Positions 16,799 to 26,006 are shown, counted from the stretch's first letter. The stretch: DNA of 64,000 nt from Lachnospiraceae bacterium (GCA_017436865.1 JAFSCH010000046.1:55666-119665); one strand, 5' to 3'. Made by a program: numbers and translations. Notes: generated by a model not told the origin, from the sequence alone.

Positions 16799-18115
16799 AT
16801 GAAAAAGCAAAATAAACACATCATAAATCAAGTAGCGCCAGGTAGTATTGCAGAAGAGTTAGAAATAGAAGTTGGCGATATTCTGCTTGAGATTAATGGA
16901 AATAAAATAGAAGATATATTTGATTATCAATATTATACACAGGATGAATATATAGAAGTTCTGATTCAGAAACCATCGGGCGAAGAATGGCTTTTGGAGA
17001 TTGATAAGGAATATGATGAGGATTTAGGAATCAGTTTTGAGAATGGGTTGATGGACGAGTATCGTTCCTGTCACAATAAGTGTATCTTTTGTTTTATCGA
17101 TCAGATGCCAAAAGGGATGCGTGACACGCTTTATTTTAAGGACGATGATTCTAGATTATCCTTTTTACAGGGTAATTATGTGACGTTGACGAATATGTCT
17201 GATGTAGATGTGGATCGTATCATTAAATATAATCTTTCACCGATAAATGTGTCTTTTCAGACGACGAATCCGGAGCTTAGATGCAAGATGCTGAATAACC
17301 GCTTTGCAGGTGATGCTTTGAAAAAAGCATGGAAGCTTGCAGAAGCCGGTATTGTGATGAATGGGCAGATTGTTCTCTGTAAAGGTGTGAATGATGGTGA
17401 AGAGTTAGAGAGAAGTATTCGAGATTTATCAGAATATCTGCCGAATCTGGAAAGTGTATCGGTTGTTCCGGTTGGATTATCCAAGTATCGTGACGGATTA
17501 TATCCATTAGAGCCGTTTACCAAAGAGGATGCCAAGGAAGTTCTTCGAATTATTCATAAGTGGCAGGACAAGCTTTATCCAAAGTATGGGCTTCATTTTA
17601 TTCATGCAAGTGATGAGTGGTATATTCTTGCAGAAGAAGACTTGCCAGAAGAAGAACGATATGATGGTTACTTGCAGTTAGAAAATGGCGTAGGAATGTT
17701 AAGACTTCTGTTGAATGAATTTGCAGAAGGTATGCAACAAATCACATATGAGGTTAAGTCAACAGAAGTGTCTTTGGTGACTGGCAGACTTGCATTTCCT
17801 TATATAAAGGAAATGGCAGAGCAAATGATGGAAAAATATCCACAATTGAAAATACATGTATATGCTATTCGAAATGATTTCTTTGGTGAGATGATTACCG
17901 TATCAGGTCTTTTGACCGGACAGGATATTTTAGCACAATTAAAAGACAAAGAATTAGGAGAAAGAGTGCTTTTGCCACAGAATGTTCTAAAGAGTGGAGA
18001 GGCTGTATTTTTGGATGACATGACCTTGGCAGAGCTTGAAAAGGCTTTACAAGTACAGGTAGATATTGTAAAATCAAGCGGGCAGGATTTTATAGATGCC
18101 ATTTTATATAAATAA
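16799..18115 (+). CDS. DUF512 radical SAM-like protein with N-terminal PDZ domain
   Basis: 438 residues. A PDZ-like domain opens the protein (VAPGSIAEELEIEVGDILLE, residues 11-60). A Cys-rich site HNKCIFCFIDQMPKGMRDTL near 97 fits an iron-sulfur cluster of radical SAM type, followed by FLQGNYVTLTN. The C-terminal half is the DUF512 region. The family is conserved in Clostridia immediately before der, as here, but has no assigned biochemical function. It lies 18 bases upstream of der and under the divergent promoter and structured leader. Iron-sulfur chemistry and a link to ribosome or envelope biology are inferred from motif and context only. Confidence 0.88.
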   Translation: MKKQNKHIINQVAPGSIAEELEIEVGDILLEINGNKIEDIFDYQYYTQDEYIEVLIQKPSGEEWLLEIDKEYDEDLGISFENGLMDEYRSCHNKCIFCFIDQMPKGMRDTLYFKDDDSRLSFLQGNYVTLTNMSDVDVDRIIKYNLSPINVSFQTTNPELRCKMLNNRFAGDALKKAWKLAEAGIVMNGQIVLCKGVNDGEELERSIRDLSEYLPNLESVSVVPVGLSKYRDGLYPLEPFTKEDAKEVLRIIHKWQDKLYPKYGLHFIHASDEWYILAEEDLPEEERYDGYLQLENGVGMLRLLLNEFAEGMQQITYEVKSTEVSLVTGRLAFPYIKEMAEQMMEKYPQLKIHVYAIRNDFFGEMITVSGLLTGQDILAQLKDKELGERVLLPQNVLKSGEAVFLDDMTLAELEKALQVQVDIVKSSGQDFIDAILYK

Positions 18116-18133
18116 TAGAAATGGAGTTAAAAG

Positions 18134-19468
18134 ATGGGAAATACAAGTAAGAAGCCGATTGTTGCGGTAGTTGGACGTCCAAATGTTGGTAAGTCAACAT
18201 TATTTAATGTACTTGCCGGAGAGAAGATATCCATTGTTAAGGATACACCTGGTATTACCAGAGATAGAATATATGCTGATATTTCATGGTTGAATTGGAA
18301 TTTTACTTTAGTAGATACAGGCGGTATTGAGCCTGACAGTAAGGACATTATTCTTTCACAGATGCGTGAGCAGGCTGAAATTGCAGTAGCAACTGCAGAT
18401 GTTATTATTTTCCTTGTAGATGTAAAGCAGGGACTTGTTGATGCGGATGCAAAGGTTGCGGACATGCTTCGTAGGAGTCATAAGCCAGTTATCCTTGTTG
18501 TAAACAAAGTAGACAGTTTCCAAAAGATGGAGGCTGATGTATATGAATTCTATAATCTTGGTATAGGAGATCCAGTACCTATTTCGGCAGCAAACCGTTT
18601 GGGAATTGGCGATATGTTAGATAAAGTTACTGATTTATTTGACAAAGATGCCTATACTGATGAAGAAGATGAAAGACCACGAGTTGCCATTGTTGGAAAG
18701 CCGAATGTAGGTAAGTCTTCTATTATTAATAAATTGGTAGGTGAGAATCGTGTTATCGTATCCGATATTGCTGGAACGACTAGAGATGCGATCGATACAG
18801 AGGTAATTCATAACGATAAAGAGTATGTATTTATTGATACAGCAGGTCTTCGTAGAAAGAACAAGATTAAGGAAGAGCTGGAACGTTTCATGATTATTCG
18901 TACGGTTAGTGCAGTAGAACGTGCAGATGTGGTTGTTCTTGTAATTGATGCACAGGAAGGTGTTACCGAGCAGGATGCGAAGATTGCTGGTATTGCTCAT
19001 GACCGTGGAAAAGGTATCATCATTGCTGTAAATAAATGGGACGCAATTGAGAAGGATGATAAGACAATCTACCGTTTTACAGAAAAGGTAAGAAATATTC
19101 TTTCTTTCATGACTTATGCAGAAATTGTATTTATTTCAGCAAAGACAGGTCAGCGTTTGAATAAATTGTTTGAAACCATTGATATGGTTATTGAGAATCA
19201 ATCCTTACGAATTGCAACGGGTGTTGTAAATGAAATTGTAACAGAAGCAGTTGCATTACAGCAGCCACCTTCTGACAAGGGTAAGAGATTAAAGATATTC
19301 TATACTACGCAGGTTGGTGTAAAACCGCCTACCTTTGTTGTATTTGTAAATGATAAGGAGCTAATGCATTTTTCTTATACCAGATATCTGGAAAATAAGA
19401 TTCGAGAAGCTTTTGGGTTTAAGGGAACATCATTGAAATTCATTATCAGAGAGAGAAAGGATGACTAA
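18134..19468 (+). CDS. der: Tandem GTPase Der (EngA), ribosome assembly
   Basis: Essential GTPase acting in 50S maturation. Two G domains in series: G1 [12 protein letters not shown] at residues 13-24 with DTPGITRD and DTGGIEP, and a second G1 [14 protein letters not shown] near 190 with [16 protein letters not shown] and NKWD. A KH-like C-terminal domain ends the 444 residues, the usual length. ATGGAG precedes the start. plsY begins 6 bases after its stop. Confidence 0.98.
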   Translation: MGNTSKKPIVAVVGRPNVGKSTLFNVLAGEKISIVKDTPGITRDRIYADISWLNWNFTLVDTGGIEPDSKDIILSQMREQAEIAVATADVIIFLVDVKQGLVDADAKVADMLRRSHKPVILVVNKVDSFQKMEADVYEFYNLGIGDPVPISAANRLGIGDMLDKVTDLFDKDAYTDEEDERPRVAIVGKPNVGKSSIINKLVGENRVIVSDIAGTTRDAIDTEVIHNDKEYVFIDTAGLRRKNKIKEELERFMIIRTVSAVERADVVVLVIDAQEGVTEQDAKIAGIAHDRGKGIIIAVNKWDAIEKDDKTIYRFTEKVRNILSFMTYAEIVFISAKTGQRLNKLFETIDMVIENQSLRIATGVVNEIVTEAVALQQPPSDKGKRLKIFYTTQVGVKPPTFVVFVNDKELMHFSYTRYLENKIREAFGFKGTSLKFIIRERKDD

Positions 19469-19474
19469 AGAGAA

Positions 19475-20125
19475 ATGATTCGTCTTGTTTGCGTTTTGAT
19501 TGGTTATGTGTTTGGTTTATTTCAATCATCATATATCTATGGAAAGCTTCACGGAATAGATATTAAGCAGCATGGAAGTGGAAATGCAGGAACAACGAAT
19601 ACTTTGCGTGTTCTAGGAAAAAAGGCAGGAGCAATTGTTCTTATCTGTGATATGGTAAAGTGTGGTCTTGCTATGATGTTAGTTCGTTTTTTGTTTAAGG
19701 AGTCTTATCAGGACATGCTTCCGTTATTGGCTCTTTATGCAGCAGCAGGAACCATTTTAGGACATGATTTTCCGTTTTATCTTGGATTCAAGGGTGGAAA
19801 AGGAATTGCATGTACCGCAGGGTTAATTGTATTTTATCATCCATATTTGATTCTGCCACAGGTAATAACCTTTTTTGGAACCTTCTTTGCAACACACTAT
19901 GTATCATTAGGTTCTTTGCTTGTGAATCTTGTGTTGGTTGCAGAAATGGTAATCTTTGGACAGATGGGAGTATTTGGAGAAGTATCGCAGACTGTTCTGA
20001 ATGAAATGTATGTTGTTACCGTTCTTCTTGCAGCACTTGCTTTTTGGGGACATAGAGCAAATATTGTAAGATTAATGAATAAGAATGAAAGAAAGACATA
20101 TCTTACAAAAAAGAATGAACAATAA
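19475..20125 (+). CDS. plsY: Glycerol-3-phosphate acyltransferase PlsY
   Basis: Membrane enzyme transferring acyl groups from acyl-phosphate to glycerol 3-phosphate, the first step in phospholipid synthesis. Conserved motifs are HGSGNAGTTNTLRVLG near residue 32, the GHDFPFYLGFKGGKGIA motif near 93, and HRANIVRLMN near the end. About five membrane helices are visible. At 216 residues it is of normal length. It is tightly coupled to der and precedes gpsA, so the pair supplies both substrate and acceptor for phosphatidate synthesis. Confidence 0.97.
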   Translation: MIRLVCVLIGYVFGLFQSSYIYGKLHGIDIKQHGSGNAGTTNTLRVLGKKAGAIVLICDMVKCGLAMMLVRFLFKESYQDMLPLLALYAAAGTILGHDFPFYLGFKGGKGIACTAGLIVFYHPYLILPQVITFFGTFFATHYVSLGSLLVNLVLVAEMVIFGQMGVFGEVSQTVLNEMYVVTVLLAALAFWGHRANIVRLMNKNERKTYLTKKNEQ

Positions 20126-20179
20126 CGAGAAAATATAAAAGTACGGAATAAATACGGTAGTGGAAAGGTAAGGGACACG

Positions 20180-21190
20180 ATGGCTAATATAGGAATTATT
20201 GGTGCAGGAAGCTGGGGTATTGCTTTGGCTGTGTTACTGCACAATAACGGACATAAGATTACAGTATGGTCCATTCTTCAGGATGAAATAGATATGCTTA
20301 ATGCAGAGCATGAGCATAAGGATAAGCTTCCGGGAGTTAAACTTGCGGAAGATATGGCGTTTACTACGGATATGAAGAGTGCAATAGAAGGCAAGGATAT
20401 TTTGGTTCTTGCGGTTCCTTCGCCTTTTATCAGAAATACAGCAAATAGCATGCGTGAATATGTATCCGAGAGACAGATTATCGTGAATGTTGCAAAGGGT
20501 ATTGAAGAAAAAACTTTAATGACACTTTCTCAGGTAATTGAGGATGAAATTCCGCAAGCAGATGTTGCAGTTTTATCAGGTCCTTCGCATGCGGAGGAAG
20601 TAGGTCGTGGTATTCCAACAACGATTGTAGTTGGTGCAAAAACACAAAAAACTGCAGAATATATTCAAAATACTTTTATGAGCGATGTGTTTCGCGTTTA
20701 TACAAGTCCGGATGTTTTAGGAATTGAGCTTGGTGCGGCTTTGAAAAATGTGGTTGCGCTTGCAGCAGGAATTGCAGATGGACTTGGTTATGGAGATAAT
20801 ACGAAGGCGGCATTGATTACACGTGGTATTACAGAAATTGCACGTTTAGGAATGGTATTAGGTGGTAAGTTTGAGACTTTCTGCGGTTTATCCGGTATTG
20901 GTGATCTTATTGTTACCTGTGCCAGTGTACATTCACGTAATAGGAAAGCTGGTGTTTTGATTGGTCAAGGTAAGACCATGGAAGAAGCGATGGCTGAAGT
21001 AAAGATGGTTGTAGAAGGTGTGCATTCTGCAAAGGCAGCAATGGGACTTGCTAAGAAATATGATGTAGAGCTTCCAATTATTGAGCAGGTAAATGAAGTG
21101 TTATTTAACAATAAGTCGGCAGCAGAGGCAGTGAGAGATTTGATGATTCGCGATAAAAAGATAGAGAATCAGGATTTGCCTTGGGAATAA
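20180..21190 (+). CDS. gpsA: NAD(P)H-dependent glycerol-3-phosphate dehydrogenase
   Basis: Reduces dihydroxyacetone phosphate to sn-glycerol 3-phosphate, the PlsY substrate. The Rossmann motif is GIIGAGSWGIALA at residues 4-16. LSGPSHAEEVGRG, the catalytic ALKNVVALAAGIADG with the active-site Lys near 190, and GLSGIGDLIVTC are all present. Length 336 is typical. AAGGTAAGGG precedes the ATG. The leader contains GTACGGAATA, resembling part of a motif seen upstream of two other genes. A truncated dispersed repeat begins at the stop codon. Confidence 0.97.
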   Translation: MANIGIIGAGSWGIALAVLLHNNGHKITVWSILQDEIDMLNAEHEHKDKLPGVKLAEDMAFTTDMKSAIEGKDILVLAVPSPFIRNTANSMREYVSERQIIVNVAKGIEEKTLMTLSQVIEDEIPQADVAVLSGPSHAEEVGRGIPTTIVVGAKTQKTAEYIQNTFMSDVFRVYTSPDVLGIELGAALKNVVALAAGIADGLGYGDNTKAALITRGITEIARLGMVLGGKFETFCGLSGIGDLIVTCASVHSRNRKAGVLIGQGKTMEEAMAEVKMVVEGVHSAKAAMGLAKKYDVELPIIEQVNEVLFNNKSAAEAVRDLMIRDKKIENQDLPWE

Positions 21191-21250
21191 ATAGTGTGCC
21201 AGCGCACGCACTTTTTACCATCACTACATTACAGCAATTTTCTATTACAT
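21191..21250 (-). repeat. Dispersed palindromic element, copy E, lacking the first palindrome
   Basis: Minus-strand orientation. It keeps the left part (ATTGCTGTAATGTAGTGATG) and a shortened second palindrome (AGTGTGCCAGCGCACGCACT on plus), but the CAAGAATTTC palindrome is cleanly absent. It is adjacent to the gpsA stop. Confidence 0.8.
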
Positions 21251-21287
21251 AAAGAATTGAAAAATCCATAGAAAGGTGAGATGATGT

Positions 21288-22100
21288 ATGGAACAGTCAT
21301 TTAACAGTACGAAAGACTATGTTGCGAGTGAGGAATTACTTGCTAGTGTAAATGTGGCAATTGCATTAAAGAAGCCACTTTTGATTAAGGGTGAGCCAGG
21401 AACTGGTAAGACCATGCTTGCAGAAGCAGTTGCGAATTCTTTAGGAAAAAAATTGTTGATTTGGAATATTAAGTCTACTACAAAGGCACAGGAAGGTCTT
21501 TATATGTATGACACGATTCAGCGATTATACGATGGCCAGTTCGGTGAAGAAGGCGTTGATGATATTGCGAAGTATATTAAGCTTGGAAAGCTTGGAGAGG
21601 CTTTTGAAAGCGATGAACAGGTTATTCTTTTAATCGATGAGATTGATAAGGCTGATTTGGAGTTCCCGAATGACTTATTATGGGAGCTTGATCAGATGGA
21701 ATTCTATATCCATGAGACAAAGAGAACGGTAAAGGCAAAGAATAGACCTATCGTTATTATTACTTCTAATGCAGAGAAGGAATTACCGGATGCCTTTTTA
21801 AGGAGATGCATTTTCCATTATATTGATTTCCCAGATTCTGAATTAATGGAAGAGATTGTAAGAACTCATTATCCAAATGTAGAAGATAGTCTGTTGAAAA
21901 ACGCAATGCAGGTATTCTATGATATTCGTACGATTCGTGATATTAGAAAGAAACCAAGTACATCTGAGTTGATTGACTGGATTAATGCGTTACAGGTTGG
22001 TGGTATTTCAGCAGATGAGCTTAGAGCAAAGCTTCCATTCCTTGGTGTGGTAGTGAAGAAGGATGAGGATTTGGAGGCAGTAAGACAGGAGATACATTAA
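21288..22100 (+). CDS. MoxR-type AAA+ ATPase
   Basis: 270 residues. Walker A GEPGTGKT at residues 35-42, Walker B VILLIDEIDKAD near 118, sensor 1 IVIITSNAEKELPDAFLRRC with its arginine finger, and sensor 2 in the C-terminal part. MoxR ATPases act as chaperones that load metals or cofactors or remodel partners holding VWA domains. The next gene, one base away, encodes a VWA protein, forming the classical pair. GGTGAG precedes the ATG. Target not evident; neighbours give no metalloenzyme clue. Confidence 0.9.
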   Translation: MEQSFNSTKDYVASEELLASVNVAIALKKPLLIKGEPGTGKTMLAEAVANSLGKKLLIWNIKSTTKAQEGLYMYDTIQRLYDGQFGEEGVDDIAKYIKLGKLGEAFESDEQVILLIDEIDKADLEFPNDLLWELDQMEFYIHETKRTVKAKNRPIVIITSNAEKELPDAFLRRCIFHYIDFPDSELMEEIVRTHYPNVEDSLLKNAMQVFYDIRTIRDIRKKPSTSELIDWINALQVGGISADELRAKLPFLGVVVKKDEDLEAVRQEIH

Positions 22101-22101
22101 T

Positions 22102-23304
22102 ATGTTTTCGAAATTTTTCTATACCTGTAAGAGTAAGGGATTGAATATTACTCTTAGTGAATGGCTGAATTTACAAGAAGCTCTAGATAAAGGGCTTTGT
22201 GAGAGCTCTCTTACAAAGTTTTATTATGTTGCCAGAATGATTTTGGTAAAGAGTGAAACAGAATATGATAAATTCGATATGGCTTTTGAAGAGTGTTTTA
22301 AAGGCATAGAGACAGATATAGAGATTGGTAAGACGATGCTGTCCTGGCTAGATAAGCCAGAAATGAGTGAACTTCTTCATGAAGAGGAAAAACATTGGTT
22401 AAATCAAATTGAAGAGATTCAGGTAGATAAGGACGATGTAGAAGAGAAGTTCAAGCAAAGACTCAAGGATCAGGATTCAGAGCATAACGGTGGAAGCTAC
22501 TGGATTGGAACAATGGGTAAGACACAGTTCGGTAATACTGGTGGTAATGTTGGTGGTGTGAGAGTCGGTGGAACAACAGGTTATCAATCAGCTTTTTCGG
22601 TTGTTGGTGCAAGAAAGTATCGTGATTTCCGAGATGATAAGGTAATTGATAATCGTCAGTTTCAACTTGCTTTCCGTAGGCTTCGTCAATTTTCCAGCAA
22701 GCTTGATATTCCGAGAACTGAGCTTGATATTGACCAGACAATTGATAAGACTTGCAACAATGGCGGTTGTTTGCAGATTGTTATGGAAAAGCCAAGGAAA
22801 AATGCAGTAAAGCTATTGCTTTTAATGGATTCTGGTGGAACAATGATTCCATATACAAAACTGTTAAATGATTTGTTCCAGGCTGTGCATAAGTCTAATC
22901 ATTATAAGGATGTAAAGGCATATTATTTCCACAATTGTATCTATTCGAAGTTGTATAAAACACCGGAATGTGAGAATGGAGACTGGGTAGATACGGAATG
23001 GATGTTCCGCAATCTGGACAGTGATTATAAGGTAATTATTGTTGGTGATGCGGCTATGGCACCTGAGGAATTGTATTCTGACACAGGTAATTATCGTGGA
23101 CCAAATGGTGGTCTGTCGGGATATCAATGGTTACAGTTAGTAAAACGCCATTATAAAAGGGTAGTATGGATGAATCCGAAGATGGCGCCGGGACGAGCTC
23201 CTTGGCGAGAGGCAGAGACTGCAATTAAGGATATTTTCCCAATGTATAAGCTTACGGTTCAAGGTTTAAATGATGCGATGACAAAGCTTATGTCAAACAA
23301 ATAG
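22102..23304 (+). CDS. CoxE-like VWA-domain partner of the MoxR ATPase
   Basis: 400 residues. An N-terminal helical region (1-130) is followed by a glycine-rich linker (FGNTGGNVGGVRVGGTTG, about 149-166) and a C-terminal VWA domain. The metal-binding MIDAS motif reads DSGGT near residue 243 where DxSxS is usual, so the first Ser is Gly and the second is Thr. Later VWA elements (YYFHNCIYSKLY, VIIVGDAAMAPEEL) are present. Its start is one base after the ATPase stop, so the genes are co-translated. This form seems typical of a gut-clostridial subfamily, but that is from memory and not checked. Confidence 0.85.
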   Translation: MFSKFFYTCKSKGLNITLSEWLNLQEALDKGLCESSLTKFYYVARMILVKSETEYDKFDMAFEECFKGIETDIEIGKTMLSWLDKPEMSELLHEEEKHWLNQIEEIQVDKDDVEEKFKQRLKDQDSEHNGGSYWIGTMGKTQFGNTGGNVGGVRVGGTTGYQSAFSVVGARKYRDFRDDKVIDNRQFQLAFRRLRQFSSKLDIPRTELDIDQTIDKTCNNGGCLQIVMEKPRKNAVKLLLLMDSGGTMIPYTKLLNDLFQAVHKSNHYKDVKAYYFHNCIYSKLYKTPECENGDWVDTEWMFRNLDSDYKVIIVGDAAMAPEELYSDTGNYRGPNGGLSGYQWLQLVKRHYKRVVWMNPKMAPGRAPWREAETAIKDIFPMYKLTVQGLNDAMTKLMSNK

Positions 23305-23305
23305 G

Positions 23306-23347
23306 AAATTTGTTACAGAAGAAGGTTTCTTCTTTTGGTACAAATTG
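23306..23347 (+). terminator. Palindrome after the VWA gene, possible terminator
   Basis: AAATTTGT..GAAGAAGGTTTCTTC..ACAAATT forms nested inverted repeats directly after the stop. The T-run lies inside the structure, so its role as a terminator is uncertain. Confidence 0.45.
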
Positions 23348-23387
23348 CTAAAAAGATAAGAATAGGGATTATATGGTAAAATTCTGA

Positions 23388-23416
23388 TTGTAAAAATCAG
23401 TTTGAATTAGTATAAT
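23388..23416 (+). promoter_or_regulatory. Sigma-A promoter upstream of the repeat-rich protein gene
   Basis: TTGTAA (23388-23393), 17-base spacer and TATAAT (23411-23416), giving a leader of about 120 bases. The rest of the 240-base gap shows nothing recognisable. Confidence 0.6.
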
Positions 23417-23544
23417 AGACAAGTGATGCTTTGCGTCAATCTAGGAAATGTATTTTTGTATGTGATTATAAAGGTAATGAATAATTATAATTAGGAAATA
23501 AAAGATGCATTTTCGTACTAGATAAATCAGGGTAGAGTATAAGG

Positions 23545-24303
23545 ATGGCAAAAGATATGGAGAAGAAGGTCCCAGAGAGGAAAGTTAGCCTGCGTGAAGA
23601 AGACATTTTTTATGTCTATGACAAAAGAATTAATAAGTGTATCAAGGAAGATTGTGAAGGAACCGTAAAATATGGTTTGGTGCTTCGTGTTAGTATGTCA
23701 GGTGAAGAAACCTGCAATTGTTTTGAATGCAATAAGTGTCATATGAAGTACACACCGTATCCGAATTATGTTCGATTGACAAAAACGGATATGATGAAGA
23801 TTTATAACCAAGAAGAGGTTGATGCGCGTGATCGTAAGCGTGCAGAAGATGCTTTGAAACAGGCAGCAAGAGAGAAGAGAAAATATCAGGGACAAAGCAG
23901 ATTTGCTTCAAAAGGAAATAACGAGCGTGGTTTCGTTGGACGTTCGTATGATAAAAGAAACTATGACAAAAAATCATATGGTAATAGATTCAATGAGAGA
24001 AAGTCTTATGGAACAGGATCTTATGAGAATAATTCTTATGAAAGAAAACCATTTGAAAGAAAGTCTTATGGAACATATTCTAATGGGAATAATTCCTACG
24101 AAAGGAAGCCATACGATAAGAAGTCTTATGAGAGAAAACCGTTTGAAGGTAAATCTTATGAAAGAAAGCCTTATGGTGAAAGAAGAAATAGTAACGTAGT
24201 TAATAAAAATGATAATTACAGAAAGTCATATTCAAATAAGAAAGGTTATAGTTCTTATCAGAATAGGCAAAAATCATCTTTTGCAAGGAAAGATAACGAA
24301 TAA
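23545..24303 (+). CDS. Unknown protein: Cys-containing N-domain plus basic Tyr/Lys/Arg repeats
   Basis: 252 residues, not recognised. The N-terminal part (residues 30-75) has four Cys in a zinc-ribbon-like pattern: CIKEDC and, after a gap, CNCFECNKC. A charged helix follows (about 90-125). Residues 130-252 are low-complexity, made of variants of SYERKPF, RKSYG and NNSY. The tail is strongly basic and rich in Tyr, Asn and Gly, as in RNA-binding or coat-associated disordered regions. It stands between the VWA gene and spoIVA with its own promoter. A nucleic-acid or spore-surface role is only speculation. Confidence 0.7.
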   Translation: MAKDMEKKVPERKVSLREEDIFYVYDKRINKCIKEDCEGTVKYGLVLRVSMSGEETCNCFECNKCHMKYTPYPNYVRLTKTDMMKIYNQEEVDARDRKRAEDALKQAAREKRKYQGQSRFASKGNNERGFVGRSYDKRNYDKKSYGNRFNERKSYGTGSYENNSYERKPFERKSYGTYSNGNNSYERKPYDKKSYERKPFEGKSYERKPYGERRNSNVVNKNDNYRKSYSNKKGYSSYQNRQKSSFARKDNE

Positions 24304-24308
24304 AATAG

Positions 24309-24337
24309 TCATAATAATAAAACCCCTTTCATAGTAT
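24309..24337 (+). promoter_or_regulatory. Sigma-E-like promoter of spoIVA
   Basis: TCATAAT (24309-24315), 14-base spacer and CATAGTAT (24330-24337), close to the sporulation sigma-E consensus known from Bacillus. Predicted start about 24344, inside the loop of the hairpin that holds the ribosome binding site. Confidence 0.6.
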
Positions 24338-24364
24338 GTTTTAAATACGAAAGGGGTTATTTTT
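24321..24364 (+). terminator. Terminator hairpin whose right arm is the spoIVA ribosome binding site
   Basis: AACCCCTTTC (24321-24330) pairs perfectly with GAAAGGGGTT (24349-24358), followed by ATTTTT and the spoIVA ATG at 24365. AAGGGG in the right arm is the only ribosome binding site for spoIVA. Confidence 0.85.
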
Positions 24365-25852
24365 ATGGATATTAAAGAAATGAGAGATTTTGATTTATAC
24401 AATGATATCAGTAAGCGCACAGAAGGAGAAATTTATATAGGAGTGGTAGGTCCTGTAAGAACGGGAAAATCGACTTTCATAAAGAGATTTATGGATGTGT
24501 TAGTTTTGCCCAAAATCGAAAATGAACATGAGAAAGCTCGTACCATTGACGAGCTTCCACAGAGTAGTGGTGGAAAGACGATTACAACGACAGAACCGAA
24601 ATTTATTCCCAAAGAAGCTGCACAGATAGCAATTTGTGATGGTGTTAATGTGAAAGTGCGTTTAATTGATTGTGTGGGGTATATGGTGGAAGGTGCTGCG
24701 GGACATATGGAAGAGGATATAGAACGTATGGTTAAAACACCGTGGTTTCCAGATGAAATACCATTTACACAAGCGGCGGAAATTGGAACGAGAAAGGTCA
24801 TTCAGGATCATTCTACGATAGGTATTGTCGTAACTACTGATGGAAGCTTTGGTGAATTACCAAGAAGTGCTTATCGAGATGCAGAAGAACAGACGATTAT
24901 GGAGTTAAAACATATTGGAAAGCCTTTTGTTGTTTTGCTTAATACGATAAGACCTTTTAGTGAAGAAGCAAGAAATGAAGCGAGAGATATGGAAAAACGA
25001 TATGCAGTTAAGGTGATTCCGGTTAATATAGATCAGTTGAAAAAAGATGATATTACGAATATTTTAGAGCAGGTAATGTATGAATTTCCAATTTCGGTAT
25101 TAGAATTTTATGCTCCAAAATGGATGGATATTATGTCTGTGAATAATCCAATGAAGCAAGATGTGCTGGAAAAGCTCCGCGAAATCATGCTGAAGGTACG
25201 CACAGTAAGAGATTTGCTGGAGCAGGAGATATCGTTGGAAAGCGAATATGTAAAGCGTTGCAAGCTTGATTATGTAAACATAGCAGACGGAACGGCGGTA
25301 TACCAGTTAGAAGCAGATAATCGATATTATTATGATTTGTTAAGTTCTATAACAGGAGAGCAGATAACAGGGGAATATCAGTTGCTGCAGTTGCTGCAGG
25401 CTTTGGCAGATATGAAAAAGGAATATAATAAAGTTTTAAGTGCATTAGAAAGTGTAAGGCAAAAAGGATACGGTGTAGTAACGCCTGATAGAAAGGAGAT
25501 AGAATTGGAAGAACCGACTTTGATTCGTCATGGTAATAAGTTTGGTGTGAAAATAAAAGCTCAGAGTCCGTCGATACATATGATTAAAGCTAATATAGAA
25601 ACAGAGATAGCACCAATCGTAGGGACACAACAACAAGCACAGGATTTGATACAGTATATATCTAGCGCAGAAACAACCAAGGATGGCATTTGGGAAACTA
25701 ATATTTTTGGAAAAACAGTGGAGCAATTGGTGAATGATGGAATAACAAGCAAGATTTCCATGATTGGCGAGGAAAGCCAGGTGAAGCTACAGGATACTAT
25801 GCAAAAGATTGTAAATGACTCCAATGGTGGAATGGTGTGCATTATTATTTAA
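24365..25852 (+). CDS. spoIVA: Stage IV sporulation protein A, coat basement ATPase
   Basis: Polymerising ATPase that forms the platform of the spore coat on the forespore surface. The Walker A is GPVRTGKST near residue 29, preceded by GEIYIGVV. The DNYDISKRTEG-type start, DCVGYMVEGA and TDGSFGELPR motifs are typical. The long C-terminal region ends in GGMVCIII, consistent with the membrane-targeting C-terminus that binds SpoVM. Length 495 matches the family (about 492). Expression is expected in the mother cell from a sigma-E promoter, and one is seen upstream. Confidence 0.97.
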   Translation: MDIKEMRDFDLYNDISKRTEGEIYIGVVGPVRTGKSTFIKRFMDVLVLPKIENEHEKARTIDELPQSSGGKTITTTEPKFIPKEAAQIAICDGVNVKVRLIDCVGYMVEGAAGHMEEDIERMVKTPWFPDEIPFTQAAEIGTRKVIQDHSTIGIVVTTDGSFGELPRSAYRDAEEQTIMELKHIGKPFVVLLNTIRPFSEEARNEARDMEKRYAVKVIPVNIDQLKKDDITNILEQVMYEFPISVLEFYAPKWMDIMSVNNPMKQDVLEKLREIMLKVRTVRDLLEQEISLESEYVKRCKLDYVNIADGTAVYQLEADNRYYYDLLSSITGEQITGEYQLLQLLQALADMKKEYNKVLSALESVRQKGYGVVTPDRKEIELEEPTLIRHGNKFGVKIKAQSPSIHMIKANIETEIAPIVGTQQQAQDLIQYISSAETTKDGIWETNIFGKTVEQLVNDGITSKISMIGEESQVKLQDTMQKIVNDSNGGMVCIII

Positions 25853-25868
25853 CAAAAAGGGGAGAGAT

Positions 25869-25896
25869 AAGCCATTGCTATTAAGCGATGGCTTTA
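25869..25896 (+). terminator. Hairpin after spoIVA
   Basis: AAGCCATTGCT pairs with AGCGATGGCTT (11 bp with one G-U), loop ATTA. The T-tail is poor, so termination efficiency is uncertain. Confidence 0.55.
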
Positions 25897-26006
25897 CACA
25901 TTCTGCGTAAACATGGTATACTAATTAGGTATGAAAATTCTGTCAATAATGTGTTTGATAGTGATTTCGGATATAAAAAAGGTATTGTAGAAAGAGGGGT
26001 ATTGCC

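Noticed and set aside
23903-24199. 98-codon frame inside the repeat-rich protein gene
   Set aside because: A +1 shadow generated by the repeated codons; the main frame has the Cys motif and ribosome binding context.
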